A stretch of 64,000 nt of DNA from JAWKWH01 sp040830725 (GCA_040830725.1 JBFOMG010000004.1:18076-82075); one strand, 5' to 3'. Positions 44,479-52,898 are shown, counted from the first letter of the stretch. Made by a program: numbers and translations. The notes: generated from the sequence alone by a model not told the origin.

Positions 44479-45055
44479 AAATACACCAATCGTCACTCAG
44501 GCAACCAAGGTGCGTAAAGCCGCGCCAAAGCTTGCGTATAAACCGGCGCATGTCAGTCCGACTCAACGGTTGCGCAAGGGATATACAATCAGGCTTTGGT
44601 CGGTACGGCATTCCCGCAGCCTGGAGTGGCTCTATGAGCAGTTCGCCAATATCTTTTTGATGCTGCACCCATTCTGGAAGGCGGTCGGCTACCATCGCGC
44701 CGAAAAGCCGGTGACGTTTGTGGAAAGGCGTGTCAAGGGCCTATTGTTCGACTGCCGCATGTGTGGACAGTGCATCTTGTCGTCGACGGGCATGTCTTGT
44801 CCCATGAATTGCCCAAAACAGCTTCGCAACGGCCCATGCGGTGGCGTTCGTGCTGACGGCAATTGCGAAGTCGAGCCTGACATGCCTTGTGTTTGGGTTC
44901 AGGCGTGGGAAGGCGCTGAGCGCATGCGGGAAGGTGAGCAGAACCTCGCAGCAGTGCAAAAGCCGGTCGACCAATCTTTGCGGGAAACCTCTTCCTGGTT
45001 GCGGGTAACGGCATCTGCAGCGGCTGAACGAGCCGCCAAGAATGGTGGCAAGTAA
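44471..45055 (+). CDS. Methylenetetrahydrofolate reductase C-terminal (Cys-rich) domain protein
   Basis: A 194-residue protein with the MTHFR_C Cys-rich motif CRMCGQCILSSTG (about 93-105), CPMNCPKQLRNGPCGG (about 107-122) and a later Cys. In acetogens and other bacteria this domain (MetV-like) partners MetF and carries Fe-S or Zn. The N-terminal 40 residues are Lys/Arg-rich and look flexible. The start overlaps the preceding gene and the stop overlaps the metF-like ATG (TAATG), so subunits are made together. Confidence 0.85.
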   Translation: MAKNTPIVTQATKVRKAAPKLAYKPAHVSPTQRLRKGYTIRLWSVRHSRSLEWLYEQFANIFLMLHPFWKAVGYHRAEKPVTFVERRVKGLLFDCRMCGQCILSSTGMSCPMNCPKQLRNGPCGGVRADGNCEVEPDMPCVWVQAWEGAERMREGEQNLAAVQKPVDQSLRETSSWLRVTASAAAERAAKNGGK

Positions 45056-46158
45056 TGCAAAACGGTAAGCGACCACCTCAACGGGACGAAAATCCAGCCG
45101 GTATCGATCTGCCGCTCGATCCACTGCCCGGCCATACATCACGCAGCCGTCTTGAGCGGATTCTTCGCCGTGGAGAGTTTGCTGTCACAACCGAACTCAA
45201 CCCTCCAGACAGCGCCAATCCGGAGGACGTCTACGAGCGCGTAGCCATCTTCGATGGCTGGGTCGATGGTATCAACGCTGTCGATGCGTCGGGTGCAAAC
45301 TGCCACATGTCTTCTGTCGGCATCTGCGCGCTTCTGACCCGCATGGGTTATGCACCGATCCTGCAAATTGCTTGTCGTGACAAAAACCGTATTGCCATTC
45401 AGGGTGACGTGCTCGGCGCTGCTGCCATGGGTGTTGCCAACATACTCTGCCTGACCGGAGATGGCGTGCAGGCAGGAGACCAACCTGGCGCAAAGCCCGT
45501 CTTCGATCTCGATTGCATGAGCCTTTTGGAGACCATTCGCACCATGCGCGATGAGTCGAAGTTTTTGTCAGGCCGCAAACTGACGACGCCGCCGGAAGTA
45601 TTTCTGGGCGCGGCAATCAATCCGTTTGCCCCGCCCTATGATTTCCGCCCGCTGCGTCTGGCAAAGAAGATCGCGGCCGGTGCCCAGTTCGTTCAAAGCC
45701 AGTATTGCTTTGACGTGCCGATGTTCCGTGAATACATGAAACGGGTCAACGACATGGGGTTGACCGAGGAGTGTTTCGTGATGTGCGGCGTCGGTCCCCT
45801 GGCTTCAGCCAAGACCGCACGTTGGATCAGGTCAAATGTTCCCGGAATTCATATCCCCGACCAGGTTATCGAACGGCTGGAAGGCGCCGAAAACCAAAAG
45901 CAGGAGGGGAAGCGTCTTTGCATCGACATCATCAATGAGGTCAAAGAGATCGAAGGCGTATCCGGCGTCCACGTCATGGCCTATCGGCAGGAAGAGTTTG
46001 TTGCTGAAATCGTCCACGATTCCGGTGTGTTGAGGGGTCGCAAGCCATGGCAACGTGAACCCCGCGCTGACGATGTGCTGGTTGCCGAAAGGTTGGAAGA
46101 AGTATTGCAGAATCCATCCGCGGAAAGCCCCGCGGATGTCATCAGGGACACCGTCTAG
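45055..46158 (+). CDS. Methylenetetrahydrofolate reductase (MetF family)
   Basis: A 367-residue TIM-barrel flavoprotein interconverting methyl-THF and methylene-THF. Family segments: VTTELNPPDSANPEDV (about 44-59), the glutamate-binding turn with QIACRDKNRIAIQGD (about 103-117), LCLTGDGVQAGDQPGAKPVFDLD (about 130-152) and FVQSQYCFD (about 214-222). In this cluster it would run in the oxidative direction, feeding methyl groups from the corrinoid protein towards formate. It is coupled to the Cys-rich subunit gene. Confidence 0.9.
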   Translation: MQNGKRPPQRDENPAGIDLPLDPLPGHTSRSRLERILRRGEFAVTTELNPPDSANPEDVYERVAIFDGWVDGINAVDASGANCHMSSVGICALLTRMGYAPILQIACRDKNRIAIQGDVLGAAAMGVANILCLTGDGVQAGDQPGAKPVFDLDCMSLLETIRTMRDESKFLSGRKLTTPPEVFLGAAINPFAPPYDFRPLRLAKKIAAGAQFVQSQYCFDVPMFREYMKRVNDMGLTEECFVMCGVGPLASAKTARWIRSNVPGIHIPDQVIERLEGAENQKQEGKRLCIDIINEVKEIEGVSGVHVMAYRQEEFVAEIVHDSGVLRGRKPWQREPRADDVLVAERLEEVLQNPSAESPADVIRDTV

Positions 46159-46183
46159 CGACGGTTGAAACCAATCACACAGC

Positions 46184-46205
46184 GATATAAAGAAATCTTT
46201 ATATC
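46184..46205. promoter_or_regulatory. GATATAAAGA-aa-TCTTTATATC palindrome upstream of methyl-THF:corrinoid methyltransferase
   Basis: Ten-base perfect arms around an AA centre, 13 bp before ATG 46219 and just after the MetF-like stop. It shares the ATAAAGA/TCTTTAT arms with 34717-34732. Its position between gene end and RBS suggests an operator for an internal promoter. Confidence 0.65.
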
Positions 46206-46218
46206 ATTGGAGAAAATA

Positions 46219-47193
46219 ATGACACGCACAGTCGTAGCATCCGCCTCAAAAGAGATCATCATCGGTTTCGACCAGCCATTCTGCGTCATCGGTGAGAGAA
46301 TAAATCCGACCGGTCGAAAAAAGCTCGCCGCGGAGATGAATGAAGGCAACTTTGAAACCGTCAAGAAAGACGCACTTGAGCAAGTCGCCGCTGGTGCAAC
46401 AATGCTCGACGTCAATGCAGGTGTCACCGCTGTTGATCCAAACGTGACCGAGCCTCCGCTTCTCGTAAAGACGCTGGAGATCGTTCAGGAACTCGTCGAT
46501 GTGCCGCTCTCGATCGACAGCTCCGTAACGGCTGCAATCGAGGCTGGCCTCAAGGTTGCCAAGGGCCGTCCTCTGGTCAACTCGGTTACCGGTGAAGAGG
46601 AAAAGCTCGAAGCGATTTTGCCTCTGATAAAGAAATACGACGTGCCGGTTGTCGCTATCTCCAATGATGAAACGGGAATCTCCGAGGACCCGGATGTGCG
46701 CTTCGAGGTTGCCAAGAAAATTGTTGAGCGTGCCGCCGATTTTGGCATTCCCGCACATGACATTGTTGTCGATCCGCTGGTGATGCCGATCGGTGCAATG
46801 GGCACTGCGGGAAAGCAGGTGTTTGCACTGCTGCGCCGCTTGCGCGAAGAACTCAAAGTCAACACGACCTGCGGTCTTTCCAACATCTCGTTCGGCCTGC
46901 CGCACCGGCATGGGATCAATGCGGGCTTCATTCCGATGGTTATCGGCGCCGGCATGACATCGGCCATCATGAATCCCTGCCGCCCGCAGGAGATGGAGGC
47001 TGTCCGCGCCGCAAATGTTCTGAACGGAACTGATCCGGACTGCATGACCTGGATTCGCACTTACAAGGACTATCAGCCGCATGCGCCTGGTGCACCGGCC
47101 GCGGCCAATGCCAATCCGGCCGCCAGTGGCGCGTCGGGCGGACGTTCGGGCCGCCGTGGCGGCCGCGCAGCCAGAGCTGGCGCGAGGGGCTAG
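46219..47193 (+). CDS. Methyltetrahydrofolate:corrinoid methyltransferase
   Basis: A 324-residue pterin-binding TIM-barrel protein of the AcsE/MtrH-like group. Signatures: VIGERINPTGRKKLAAEM (about 21-38), AGATMLDVNAGV (about 58-69), PLSIDSS (about 94-100) and GLSNISFGLPHRHGIN (about 219-234). It moves the methyl group between the corrinoid protein and THF. The C-terminal 30 residues are Ala/Gly/Arg-rich (GGRSGRRGGRAARAGARG end), not part of the fold. ATG 46219 has GGAG 8 bases upstream; the longer frame from 46165 would include the operator. Confidence 0.9.
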   Translation: MTRTVVASASKEIIIGFDQPFCVIGERINPTGRKKLAAEMNEGNFETVKKDALEQVAAGATMLDVNAGVTAVDPNVTEPPLLVKTLEIVQELVDVPLSIDSSVTAAIEAGLKVAKGRPLVNSVTGEEEKLEAILPLIKKYDVPVVAISNDETGISEDPDVRFEVAKKIVERAADFGIPAHDIVVDPLVMPIGAMGTAGKQVFALLRRLREELKVNTTCGLSNISFGLPHRHGINAGFIPMVIGAGMTSAIMNPCRPQEMEAVRAANVLNGTDPDCMTWIRTYKDYQPHAPGAPAAANANPAASGASGGRSGRRGGRAARAGARG

Positions 47194-47299
47194 AGCAATC
47201 TCGAATGTTCAACCGGAAACCGGGAAGACGGTTCTGACGATATTGGAAAGCCGTCTTCCGCACGAGCCAACACGCATCAATTGCGACGACAGCTCTGCC

Positions 47300-47491
47300 A
47301 TGGATGCACAGACGATATGCTTCGCAGACCGCGATACGGGTGAGGAATTCGATCACTTTCTTGCCGACACGGCCGTGAAAGATGAAACGATCTTCCTGCG
47401 CACAGACGACGTTGCAAAACTTGTTGATCCGACAACGGAAGTGGTGATTTATGACGCCGTCGCGGATAGTGAAAAGCGATGGCGGAAATGA
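47300..47491 (+). CDS. Small acidic protein in the corrinoid operon, unknown
   Basis: A 63-residue frame starting ATG 47300: MDAQTICFADRDTGEEF with an acidic body and a basic end (EKRWRK). The frame stays open upstream through the preceding intergenic stretch, so a longer product from a TTG at 47243 is possible. It overlaps the ASKHA gene by 13 bp, suggesting coupling. I recognise no family. It may be a small subunit or regulator of the reactivase. Confidence 0.45.
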   Translation: MDAQTICFADRDTGEEFDHFLADTAVKDETIFLRTDDVAKLVDPTTEVVIYDAVADSEKRWRK

Positions 47492-49524
47492 CCGATCCCC
47501 TCATTCTCTTCATGCCATCGGGCAAACGCGGGCGATTTCCCGCGGGAACGCCCATTCTCGATGCGGCGCGCGAACTGGGCGTGTATGTGGAGAGCGTCTG
47601 CGGTGGACGTGGCATCTGCGGGCGTTGCCAGATCGAAGTCCAGGAAGGCCAATTCGCCAAACATGGCATTACCTCAGCCAAGGACCACATTTCACCGGTC
47701 GGTTCGAAGGAAACCCGTTACGCCGAAAAGCGTACGTTGAAGCCGGGACGACGCCTCTCCTGTTCATCGACCATCATTGGAGATCTCGTTATCGATGTGC
47801 CTGCCGATGCGCAGGTCAACGAACAAGTCGTGCGCAAAGCAGCGATCGATCGTGTCATCGAACGCAATCCCGCCGTTCAGCTTTGCTATGTCGAGGTTGA
47901 CGAACCCGACATGCACAAACCGCTTGGAGATCTCGACCGTCTTGAGGCGGTTTTGGAAGCCGATTGGGGCTGGAAGGACCTCCTTGTTTCCCAACATCTG
48001 CTCCCGGATGTGCAGAAGATACTGCGTAAGGGCGGCTGGGCAGCAACTGCCGCCATCCACATGGATTTGGAATCGTCGCGGCCGTCAATCGTTGCACTAT
48101 GGCCTGGTTTGAAAAACGAAGCCTATGGAATTGCTTGCGATATCGGCTCGACCACGATCGCCATGCACCTTGTGTCGCTGCTTTCCGGCCGGATCATCGC
48201 GTCTTCCGGTACATCCAATCCGCAGATCCGTTTTGGCGAAGACCTGATGAGCCGGGTTTCATATGTAATGATGAATCCGGACGGGCGCGAAGCCATGACC
48301 AGGGCGGTTCGCGAGGCAATCAACGATCTCATAGCGAAAGTCTGCGAGGAAGGTGGGATCACACCCGAAGACATTTTGGACGCGGTGTTCGTCGGCAATC
48401 CGATCATGCATCACCTGTTTCTCGGAATTGACCCGACCGAGCTGGGCCAGGCTCCGTTCGCGCTTGCCGTGTCTGGTGCGGTTCATACCTGGGCAAGCGA
48501 GATTGGTCTCGACATCAATCAGGGTTCGCGTGTGTACATCTTGCCGTGCATTGCCGGTCATGTAGGCGCCGACGCCGCAGCCGCCACGTTGTCTGAAGGG
48601 CCGCACCGTCAAGACAGCATGATGTTGTTGGTCGATGTCGGAACCAATGCAGAGATCGTGCTGGGAAACTCAAACCGTGTTGTGGCAGCCTCATCTCCGA
48701 CCGGCCCGGCTTTCGAGGGTGCTGAAATATCGTCAGGGCAACGGGCAGCGCCTGGCGCCATAGAACGGGTGCGCATTGATCCGGAAACCCTGGAGCCGAG
48801 ATTTCGGGTTATCGGCGTGGACCATTGGTCTGACGAAGAAGAATTTGCCGATGCAGCCGAGAAGACTGGCGTCACCGGCATTTGCGGTTCTGCAATCATT
48901 GAAGTTGTCGCCGAGATGTACCTGGCAGGCATCATCTCCGAGGATGGTGTCGTCGACGGAAGTCTCGCTGCAAGAAGTTCCCGGATCATCGCCGACGGCC
49001 GAACCTTCTCCTATCTGGTTCACGAGGGGAACCAGAAAATCACCGTTACCCAGAATGATGTTCGCGCCATACAGCTGGCAAAGGCAGCACTTTATGCGGG
49101 CATCAAGCTGTTGATGCAAAAACAGGATGTGGAATCCGTTGACGTCATTCGCTTCGCTGGTGCGTTCGGCTCCTTCATTGATCCGAAATACGCAATGGTT
49201 CTGGGATTGATCCCCGATTGCGATCTCGGCGAGGTGAAGGCTGTCGGCAACGCCGCCGGAACCGGCGCTCTCATAGCATTGCTCAATCGAGACTACCGGC
49301 GTGAGATCGAGACCACAGTCCGCAGAATCGAGAAAATCGAAACCGCCCTAGAGCCGGACTTCCAGCAATTATTCGTCAACGCGATGGCGATGCCAAACAA
49401 GGTCGATCCTTTTCCCAAATTGGGGAAGCAGGTGGCACTGCCGGAGCGCAAAGTGCTTGAAACTGCGGAGACCAATGGAGGAAGACGCAGACGGCGCGAC
49501 GGCGGGCGGCGCAGTCGCAGTTAG
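47479..49524 (+). CDS. ASKHA-domain corrinoid activation protein (RACo-like, 2Fe-2S)
   Basis: A 681-residue reductive activator of corrinoid proteins. The N-terminal ferredoxin domain binds [2Fe-2S] through CGGRGICGRC (about 41-50) and a later Cys near 95 (LSCSS). The ASKHA ATPase part starts with ACDIGSTTIAMHL (about 219-231) and continues with DVGTNAEIVLGN (about 389) and GAFGSFIDP. It uses ATP hydrolysis to return inactive Co(II) to Co(I). The extreme C-terminus is Arg-rich (NGGRRRRRDGGRRSRS). It overlaps the small ORF before it and is followed by a HAD-like gene after 11 bp. Confidence 0.9.
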   Translation: MAEMTDPLILFMPSGKRGRFPAGTPILDAARELGVYVESVCGGRGICGRCQIEVQEGQFAKHGITSAKDHISPVGSKETRYAEKRTLKPGRRLSCSSTIIGDLVIDVPADAQVNEQVVRKAAIDRVIERNPAVQLCYVEVDEPDMHKPLGDLDRLEAVLEADWGWKDLLVSQHLLPDVQKILRKGGWAATAAIHMDLESSRPSIVALWPGLKNEAYGIACDIGSTTIAMHLVSLLSGRIIASSGTSNPQIRFGEDLMSRVSYVMMNPDGREAMTRAVREAINDLIAKVCEEGGITPEDILDAVFVGNPIMHHLFLGIDPTELGQAPFALAVSGAVHTWASEIGLDINQGSRVYILPCIAGHVGADAAAATLSEGPHRQDSMMLLVDVGTNAEIVLGNSNRVVAASSPTGPAFEGAEISSGQRAAPGAIERVRIDPETLEPRFRVIGVDHWSDEEEFADAAEKTGVTGICGSAIIEVVAEMYLAGIISEDGVVDGSLAARSSRIIADGRTFSYLVHEGNQKITVTQNDVRAIQLAKAALYAGIKLLMQKQDVESVDVIRFAGAFGSFIDPKYAMVLGLIPDCDLGEVKAVGNAAGTGALIALLNRDYRREIETTVRRIEKIETALEPDFQQLFVNAMAMPNKVDPFPKLGKQVALPERKVLETAETNGGRRRRRDGGRRSRS

Positions 49525-49535
49525 CGTGTAGTGGA

Positions 49536-50249
49536 ATGGCCCATCCGAAGGCTTTGATATTCGATGTTTTTGGCACCTGCGTCGACTGGCGCCAAGGTGT
49601 TGCCAATGAAGCTGCAAGCTGGTTTGCCGAACTGAATATTGATGCCGATCCAGTTGCTTTTGCCGCTGCCTGGCGCGGAGAGTATCAGCCGGCGATGGAG
49701 CGTATCCGTTCGGGAAGCCGGGGTTATAGCGATCTGGACGACCTGCATCTGGAAAATCTCGATATCGTCCTGGATCGATTCAGAATCGCGAACCGCTTTG
49801 ATGAAGCTGCGCGCAAAGCCTTCAATCGCGCCTGGGAAAAACTGCCTCCTTGGCCTGATACCGTTCCGGGTCTTGCTGCAATTCGGCAACAAGCGATCAT
49901 TGCGCCCTGCTCCAACGGTTCAATCGCGCTGATGACCCATTTGGCACGTTACGCGAAATTGCCCTGGGATTGCATCGTCGGCGCCGGGGTTGCCCGTGAC
50001 TACAAGCCAAAGCCGGTTGTTTACCTGGCGTCGTGCCGGGCGCTTCGGCTGGAGCCGGAAGAAGTCATGATGGTCGCCGCGCACAATGATGACCTGGCCG
50101 CAGCTGAGGCTTGCGGACTGATGACAGCGTTCGTCGCGCGGCCAACCGAGCATGGTACTGGCCAAACAAGCGACCTTGCCCCATCGAAAAAGTGGACGGT
50201 CAGCTCCAACGACTTTCTCGAATTGTCCGGGCAACTGGCTCATATTTGA
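49536..50249 (+). CDS. Haloacid dehalogenase type II-like HAD hydrolase
   Basis: A 237-residue HAD protein. The nucleophile motif is FDVFGTCVDWR (Asp10), motif II is PCSNGS (about 123), Lys in DYKPKPVVYLAS (about 155) and acidic motif IV is replaced by AAHNDDLAAAE (about 173-183). It resembles L-2-haloacid dehalogenases, but the Asn/Asp pattern should be checked before giving a substrate. It follows the ASKHA gene closely and may be co-transcribed. Confidence 0.82.
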   Translation: MAHPKALIFDVFGTCVDWRQGVANEAASWFAELNIDADPVAFAAAWRGEYQPAMERIRSGSRGYSDLDDLHLENLDIVLDRFRIANRFDEAARKAFNRAWEKLPPWPDTVPGLAAIRQQAIIAPCSNGSIALMTHLARYAKLPWDCIVGAGVARDYKPKPVVYLASCRALRLEPEEVMMVAAHNDDLAAAEACGLMTAFVARPTEHGTGQTSDLAPSKKWTVSSNDFLELSGQLAHI

Positions 50250-50380
50250 CCTTCGCGCTGTGCGCTTGGTCACACCTCGAACATCACAAAGCGAATAAAT
50301 TTGGTGACACACCGGAATTGCCCGCTTGAGCAGCAATCCGAACAAACGGCCGCGCGATGTGAATGAGGTCGCGGCTTTTC

Positions 50381-50851
50381 ATGAAGGCGCCTGTGATGTT
50401 GAACTTGACCGGAAACGACGCACTCGGATTGGCACTGGCGCTCGCGATGGCCATGGCGGCGACCACGAACGGGGCCGAGGCAAAGAAGAAAACTTCAAAC
50501 AGCAGCCCCGTCGAAGTGTCCGAAGTAAAACTGTTCACGCAGCCGCACAATCCGGTTTGCGGAGAACCGGTTCAGATCATCGCCGAGATTCACACAAAAA
50601 AGCCTGGTGCTGTCGAGTTTATGCTCCATCGAAAGGAAGGCCGCAGCCAGCGGGCCTCGTTGACGACGCAGAAGACCGAACATGGATATGTGGAGCGTTG
50701 GCAAAGACAGTACGTCTACAAATATTCGGTACGGCGAGAATACCGGATCGTGATCAACGGCGGCAAACTGTCAACCAACTGGATGCCGGTGAGCGTCAGA
50801 TGCAACTACACCGGAACCTACAAAGGGCTGGCCAGTTTGAAATACCACTGA
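50381..50851 (+). CDS. Secreted protein, unknown
   Basis: About 156 residues with a signal peptide (hydrophobic GLALALAMAMAATT, cleavage near AEA-KKK). The mature part is a predicted all-beta domain with two Cys (HNPVCGEP and VRCNYTG) that could form a disulfide and a basic surface. No family is recognised. Start choice among ATG 50363, 50381 and 50396 is uncertain. Ends at a strong bidirectional terminator. Confidence 0.55.
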   Translation: MKAPVMLNLTGNDALGLALALAMAMAATTNGAEAKKKTSNSSPVEVSEVKLFTQPHNPVCGEPVQIIAEIHTKKPGAVEFMLHRKEGRSQRASLTTQKTEHGYVERWQRQYVYKYSVRREYRIVINGGKLSTNWMPVSVRCNYTGTYKGLASLKYH

Positions 50852-50910
50852 CTTCCTCCTCCCGAAGACCAGGCTTTTTCGGCTAAGCGTCCCATCCGAG
50901 AAGCCAGGCG

Positions 50911-50943
50911 AAAGGCCAGTGCTCCCAGCACTGGCCTTTCTTT
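50911..50943. terminator. Strong bidirectional intrinsic terminator
   Basis: A perfect 13-bp stem, AAAGGCCAGTGCT (50911-50923) and AGCACTGGCCTTT (50927-50939), with a CCC loop and CTTTGT after it. The opening AAA makes it work on the other strand as well. It separates the secreted-protein gene (plus) from the DUF1330 gene (minus). Confidence 0.85.
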
Positions 50944-50985
50944 GTGCTGTTTGGTTTTTCCGCGATAAGCACAGCTTGCCGATGC

Positions 50986-51405
50986 CTATTCCCCAAAACC
51001 GGCGCCGGGCTGCCGCGGCGACATACGGATCAGGCGGGAATCTTCGACAGCAGCCGTACGATGAACAACTGCCTTTTGGTAATCGGGATCCTTGACCATT
51101 GAAACAAAGGCATTCGCGTCCGGATATTCGGCAATGAAGCAGGCATCCCAGGCTTCATCCTCGGGTCCGGTCAGCATAAAGCGAAAATCTCCCGACCAGA
51201 CAATTCGCCCGCCAAGTCTGCGAAAGATCGGACCGCTTTCGCGCCCATACGCGGCATAGGCTTCCGCTCCGGTGGCTTCCCGACCATCGGGGTAGTCTGC
51301 CTTGGCGCGAAAACGGACCAGATTGAGCATGTGGATAGGACCATCGTCAGGTAGGCTGCGAAAGCCACCAAAACGTTCTCTGGAGGGATTGATGTATCCG
51401 GTCAT
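50986..51405 (-). CDS. DUF1330 domain-containing protein
   Basis: A 139-residue dimeric alpha/beta-barrel-type protein. DUF1330 pattern: GPIHMLNLVRFR (about 22-33), EAYAAYGRESGPIFRRLGGRIVWSG and DACFIAEYPDANAFVSMVKDPDYQKAV. Members resemble small monooxygenase-like folds with no proven activity. ATG 51405 follows AAGGAA by 5 bases. Confidence 0.82.
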   Translation of the reverse strand: MTGYINPSRERFGGFRSLPDDGPIHMLNLVRFRAKADYPDGREATGAEAYAAYGRESGPIFRRLGGRIVWSGDFRFMLTGPEDEAWDACFIAEYPDANAFVSMVKDPDYQKAVVHRTAAVEDSRLIRMSPRQPGAGFGE

Positions 51406-51434
51406 TTTATTCCTTTTCCTCCTCACGCGGCTGT

Positions 51435-52325
51435 TCACTGCCGGGAAAGTATCCAATTTAGCTCACTGCGCCAGTCGATCATTCGAATGGGCGTACCGTG
51501 CGTACCGGTTTCGAACCGGATAAACCGGGCGGGGTAATTTGCCGATTTTGCTTTGAAGCGCCTGAAGTGCTTTTCGATGTCATCGATCGAATACACCTGA
51601 TCGCGCGAACCATGAGCAAACAGAAATGGCGTTTTTCGTTTGTAGGCGGCGCTCGATACCATCCCCGTGACCGGCGGCGCACCAAGCAGAACATATCCAC
51701 CTATCATCGCGGCAGCGCCCGGGTTTTGAGCGATCTGATAGCAAATCTCCGCTCCAAGCGAACCGCAGGCAAGGATGACCGGCGCCCGGCGTGTAATCTT
51801 GCGGTAATGGGCTATCAGGGCCGATATGGCCTTCGCCCCATTCTGATCGAAATGCGGAACATCAGGCGAGATATAAATGCCCCGGTTGCGCACCATCAGG
51901 TTTTTGATGCGGTTGAAATTGCCGCCAAATGAATAGTCATTAACACCTTGTTTCCGGTTGCCGCCCTTGCCGTGAATGTAGATGACGGTCAACTGCGCGC
52001 CTTCGGGTTGGCCGACAACATAATGTTTCAGCCGGCCCGAGGGGGTGTCGACTTCGAGCTCGGCTTGAACCTTGCGCACCTTCAGCGAAACGTAGCGGCT
52101 CCAAACCCGGCGTTCTGGAACCTGGTCGCGCTGGTCGATATCGCGCGATTCGCGATAGTCGATGATGCTGTAGCTGTCATTTCCGTCCGGCTGCAAGATA
52201 CCCGGGTAACCGAACAACCGGTCTTTATATGGCTTGAGCTCGAGCGCGTGTGCTTCGGCCGCCATCTGCATAACGGCTGCAAACATCACTGCCAAAAAAC
52301 AACAGATTGCTTTTGATTTGCTCAC
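51435..52325 (-). CDS. Secreted alpha/beta hydrolase
   Basis: A 296-residue exported protein: signal peptide about 1-28 (AVMFAAVMQMAAEAHA). The hydrolase core has VIYIHGKGGNRKQ (about 113-125), the nucleophile elbow ACGSLGAE (Ser near 190), Asp in GSRDQVYS and a late His in TGTHGTPI. The lid is short. Periplasmic or secreted esterase activity is likely; the substrate is unknown. Confidence 0.75.
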   Translation of the reverse strand: MSKSKAICCFLAVMFAAVMQMAAEAHALELKPYKDRLFGYPGILQPDGNDSYSIIDYRESRDIDQRDQVPERRVWSRYVSLKVRKVQAELEVDTPSGRLKHYVVGQPEGAQLTVIYIHGKGGNRKQGVNDYSFGGNFNRIKNLMVRNRGIYISPDVPHFDQNGAKAISALIAHYRKITRRAPVILACGSLGAEICYQIAQNPGAAAMIGGYVLLGAPPVTGMVSSAAYKRKTPFLFAHGSRDQVYSIDDIEKHFRRFKAKSANYPARFIRFETGTHGTPIRMIDWRSELNWILSRQ

Positions 52326-52385
52326 GATTGGGGGATCAGACTCACAGCCGGTTGGATGCCATTTTTCGTTTAGCAGACAGCAGTA

Positions 52386-52898
52386 TCATTCACAGCGTAA
52401 AATCGTAAGCGCCGTGTAGTCTCCGGCAGGGTATTGTGATCCGGTGCGTGTGGCATCCATATTGATGGTCACCCTTGTTGCCCCGTAGCGGCGGCGCAGA
52501 CGAATGCGCTGGTTTCCGGGACGCTCGGCAAAATTCCGTCCCCGTCGCGTCAAGGCCTGGCCAGAAAATGTTGAGGAGATCGTCACGCCCGTGTCGCCGC
52601 CAGGCGGCATCGCCAGGAAGAAGGGAACCGCATCGGCCTGCAGCCAGTAGTTCGAAAAGGAGTGAACATCTGCGACTGCTGCGACCCCTCCGGCTTCCTT
52701 GGAACTAAGAACCTGACGCGTTGTGTCCAAGCCGAGCGTACCGTCATTTTGAACCAGGATAATGCATGCATTGGGAATGAATATGTTGATGCCGAAGTTG
52801 ATATTGCCGCTTGCAGCATCGGCCGTCCGCTCGGCGGAAATTCCAAGCAGCATCGCCGCAGCAACGGCGATCGCGGAAACTCGCGAACCCTTTCGCAT
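52386..52898 (-). CDS. Secreted protein resembling spore-coat-U/pilin-like domain
   Basis: About 170 residues with a signal peptide (SAIAVAAAMLLGISAERTADA). The mature chain begins NINFGINIFIPNACIILVQNDGTL and ends GDYTALTILRC, with one Cys near each end that may pair, as in SCPU/DUF4402-type surface proteins. The assignment rests on this overall pattern only. An ATG at 52907 is three codons upstream. Confidence 0.5.
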   Translation of the reverse strand: MRKGSRVSAIAVAAAMLLGISAERTADAASGNINFGINIFIPNACIILVQNDGTLGLDTTRQVLSSKEAGGVAAVADVHSFSNYWLQADAVPFFLAMPPGGDTGVTISSTFSGQALTRRGRNFAERPGNQRIRLRRRYGATRVTINMDATRTGSQYPAGDYTALTILRCE

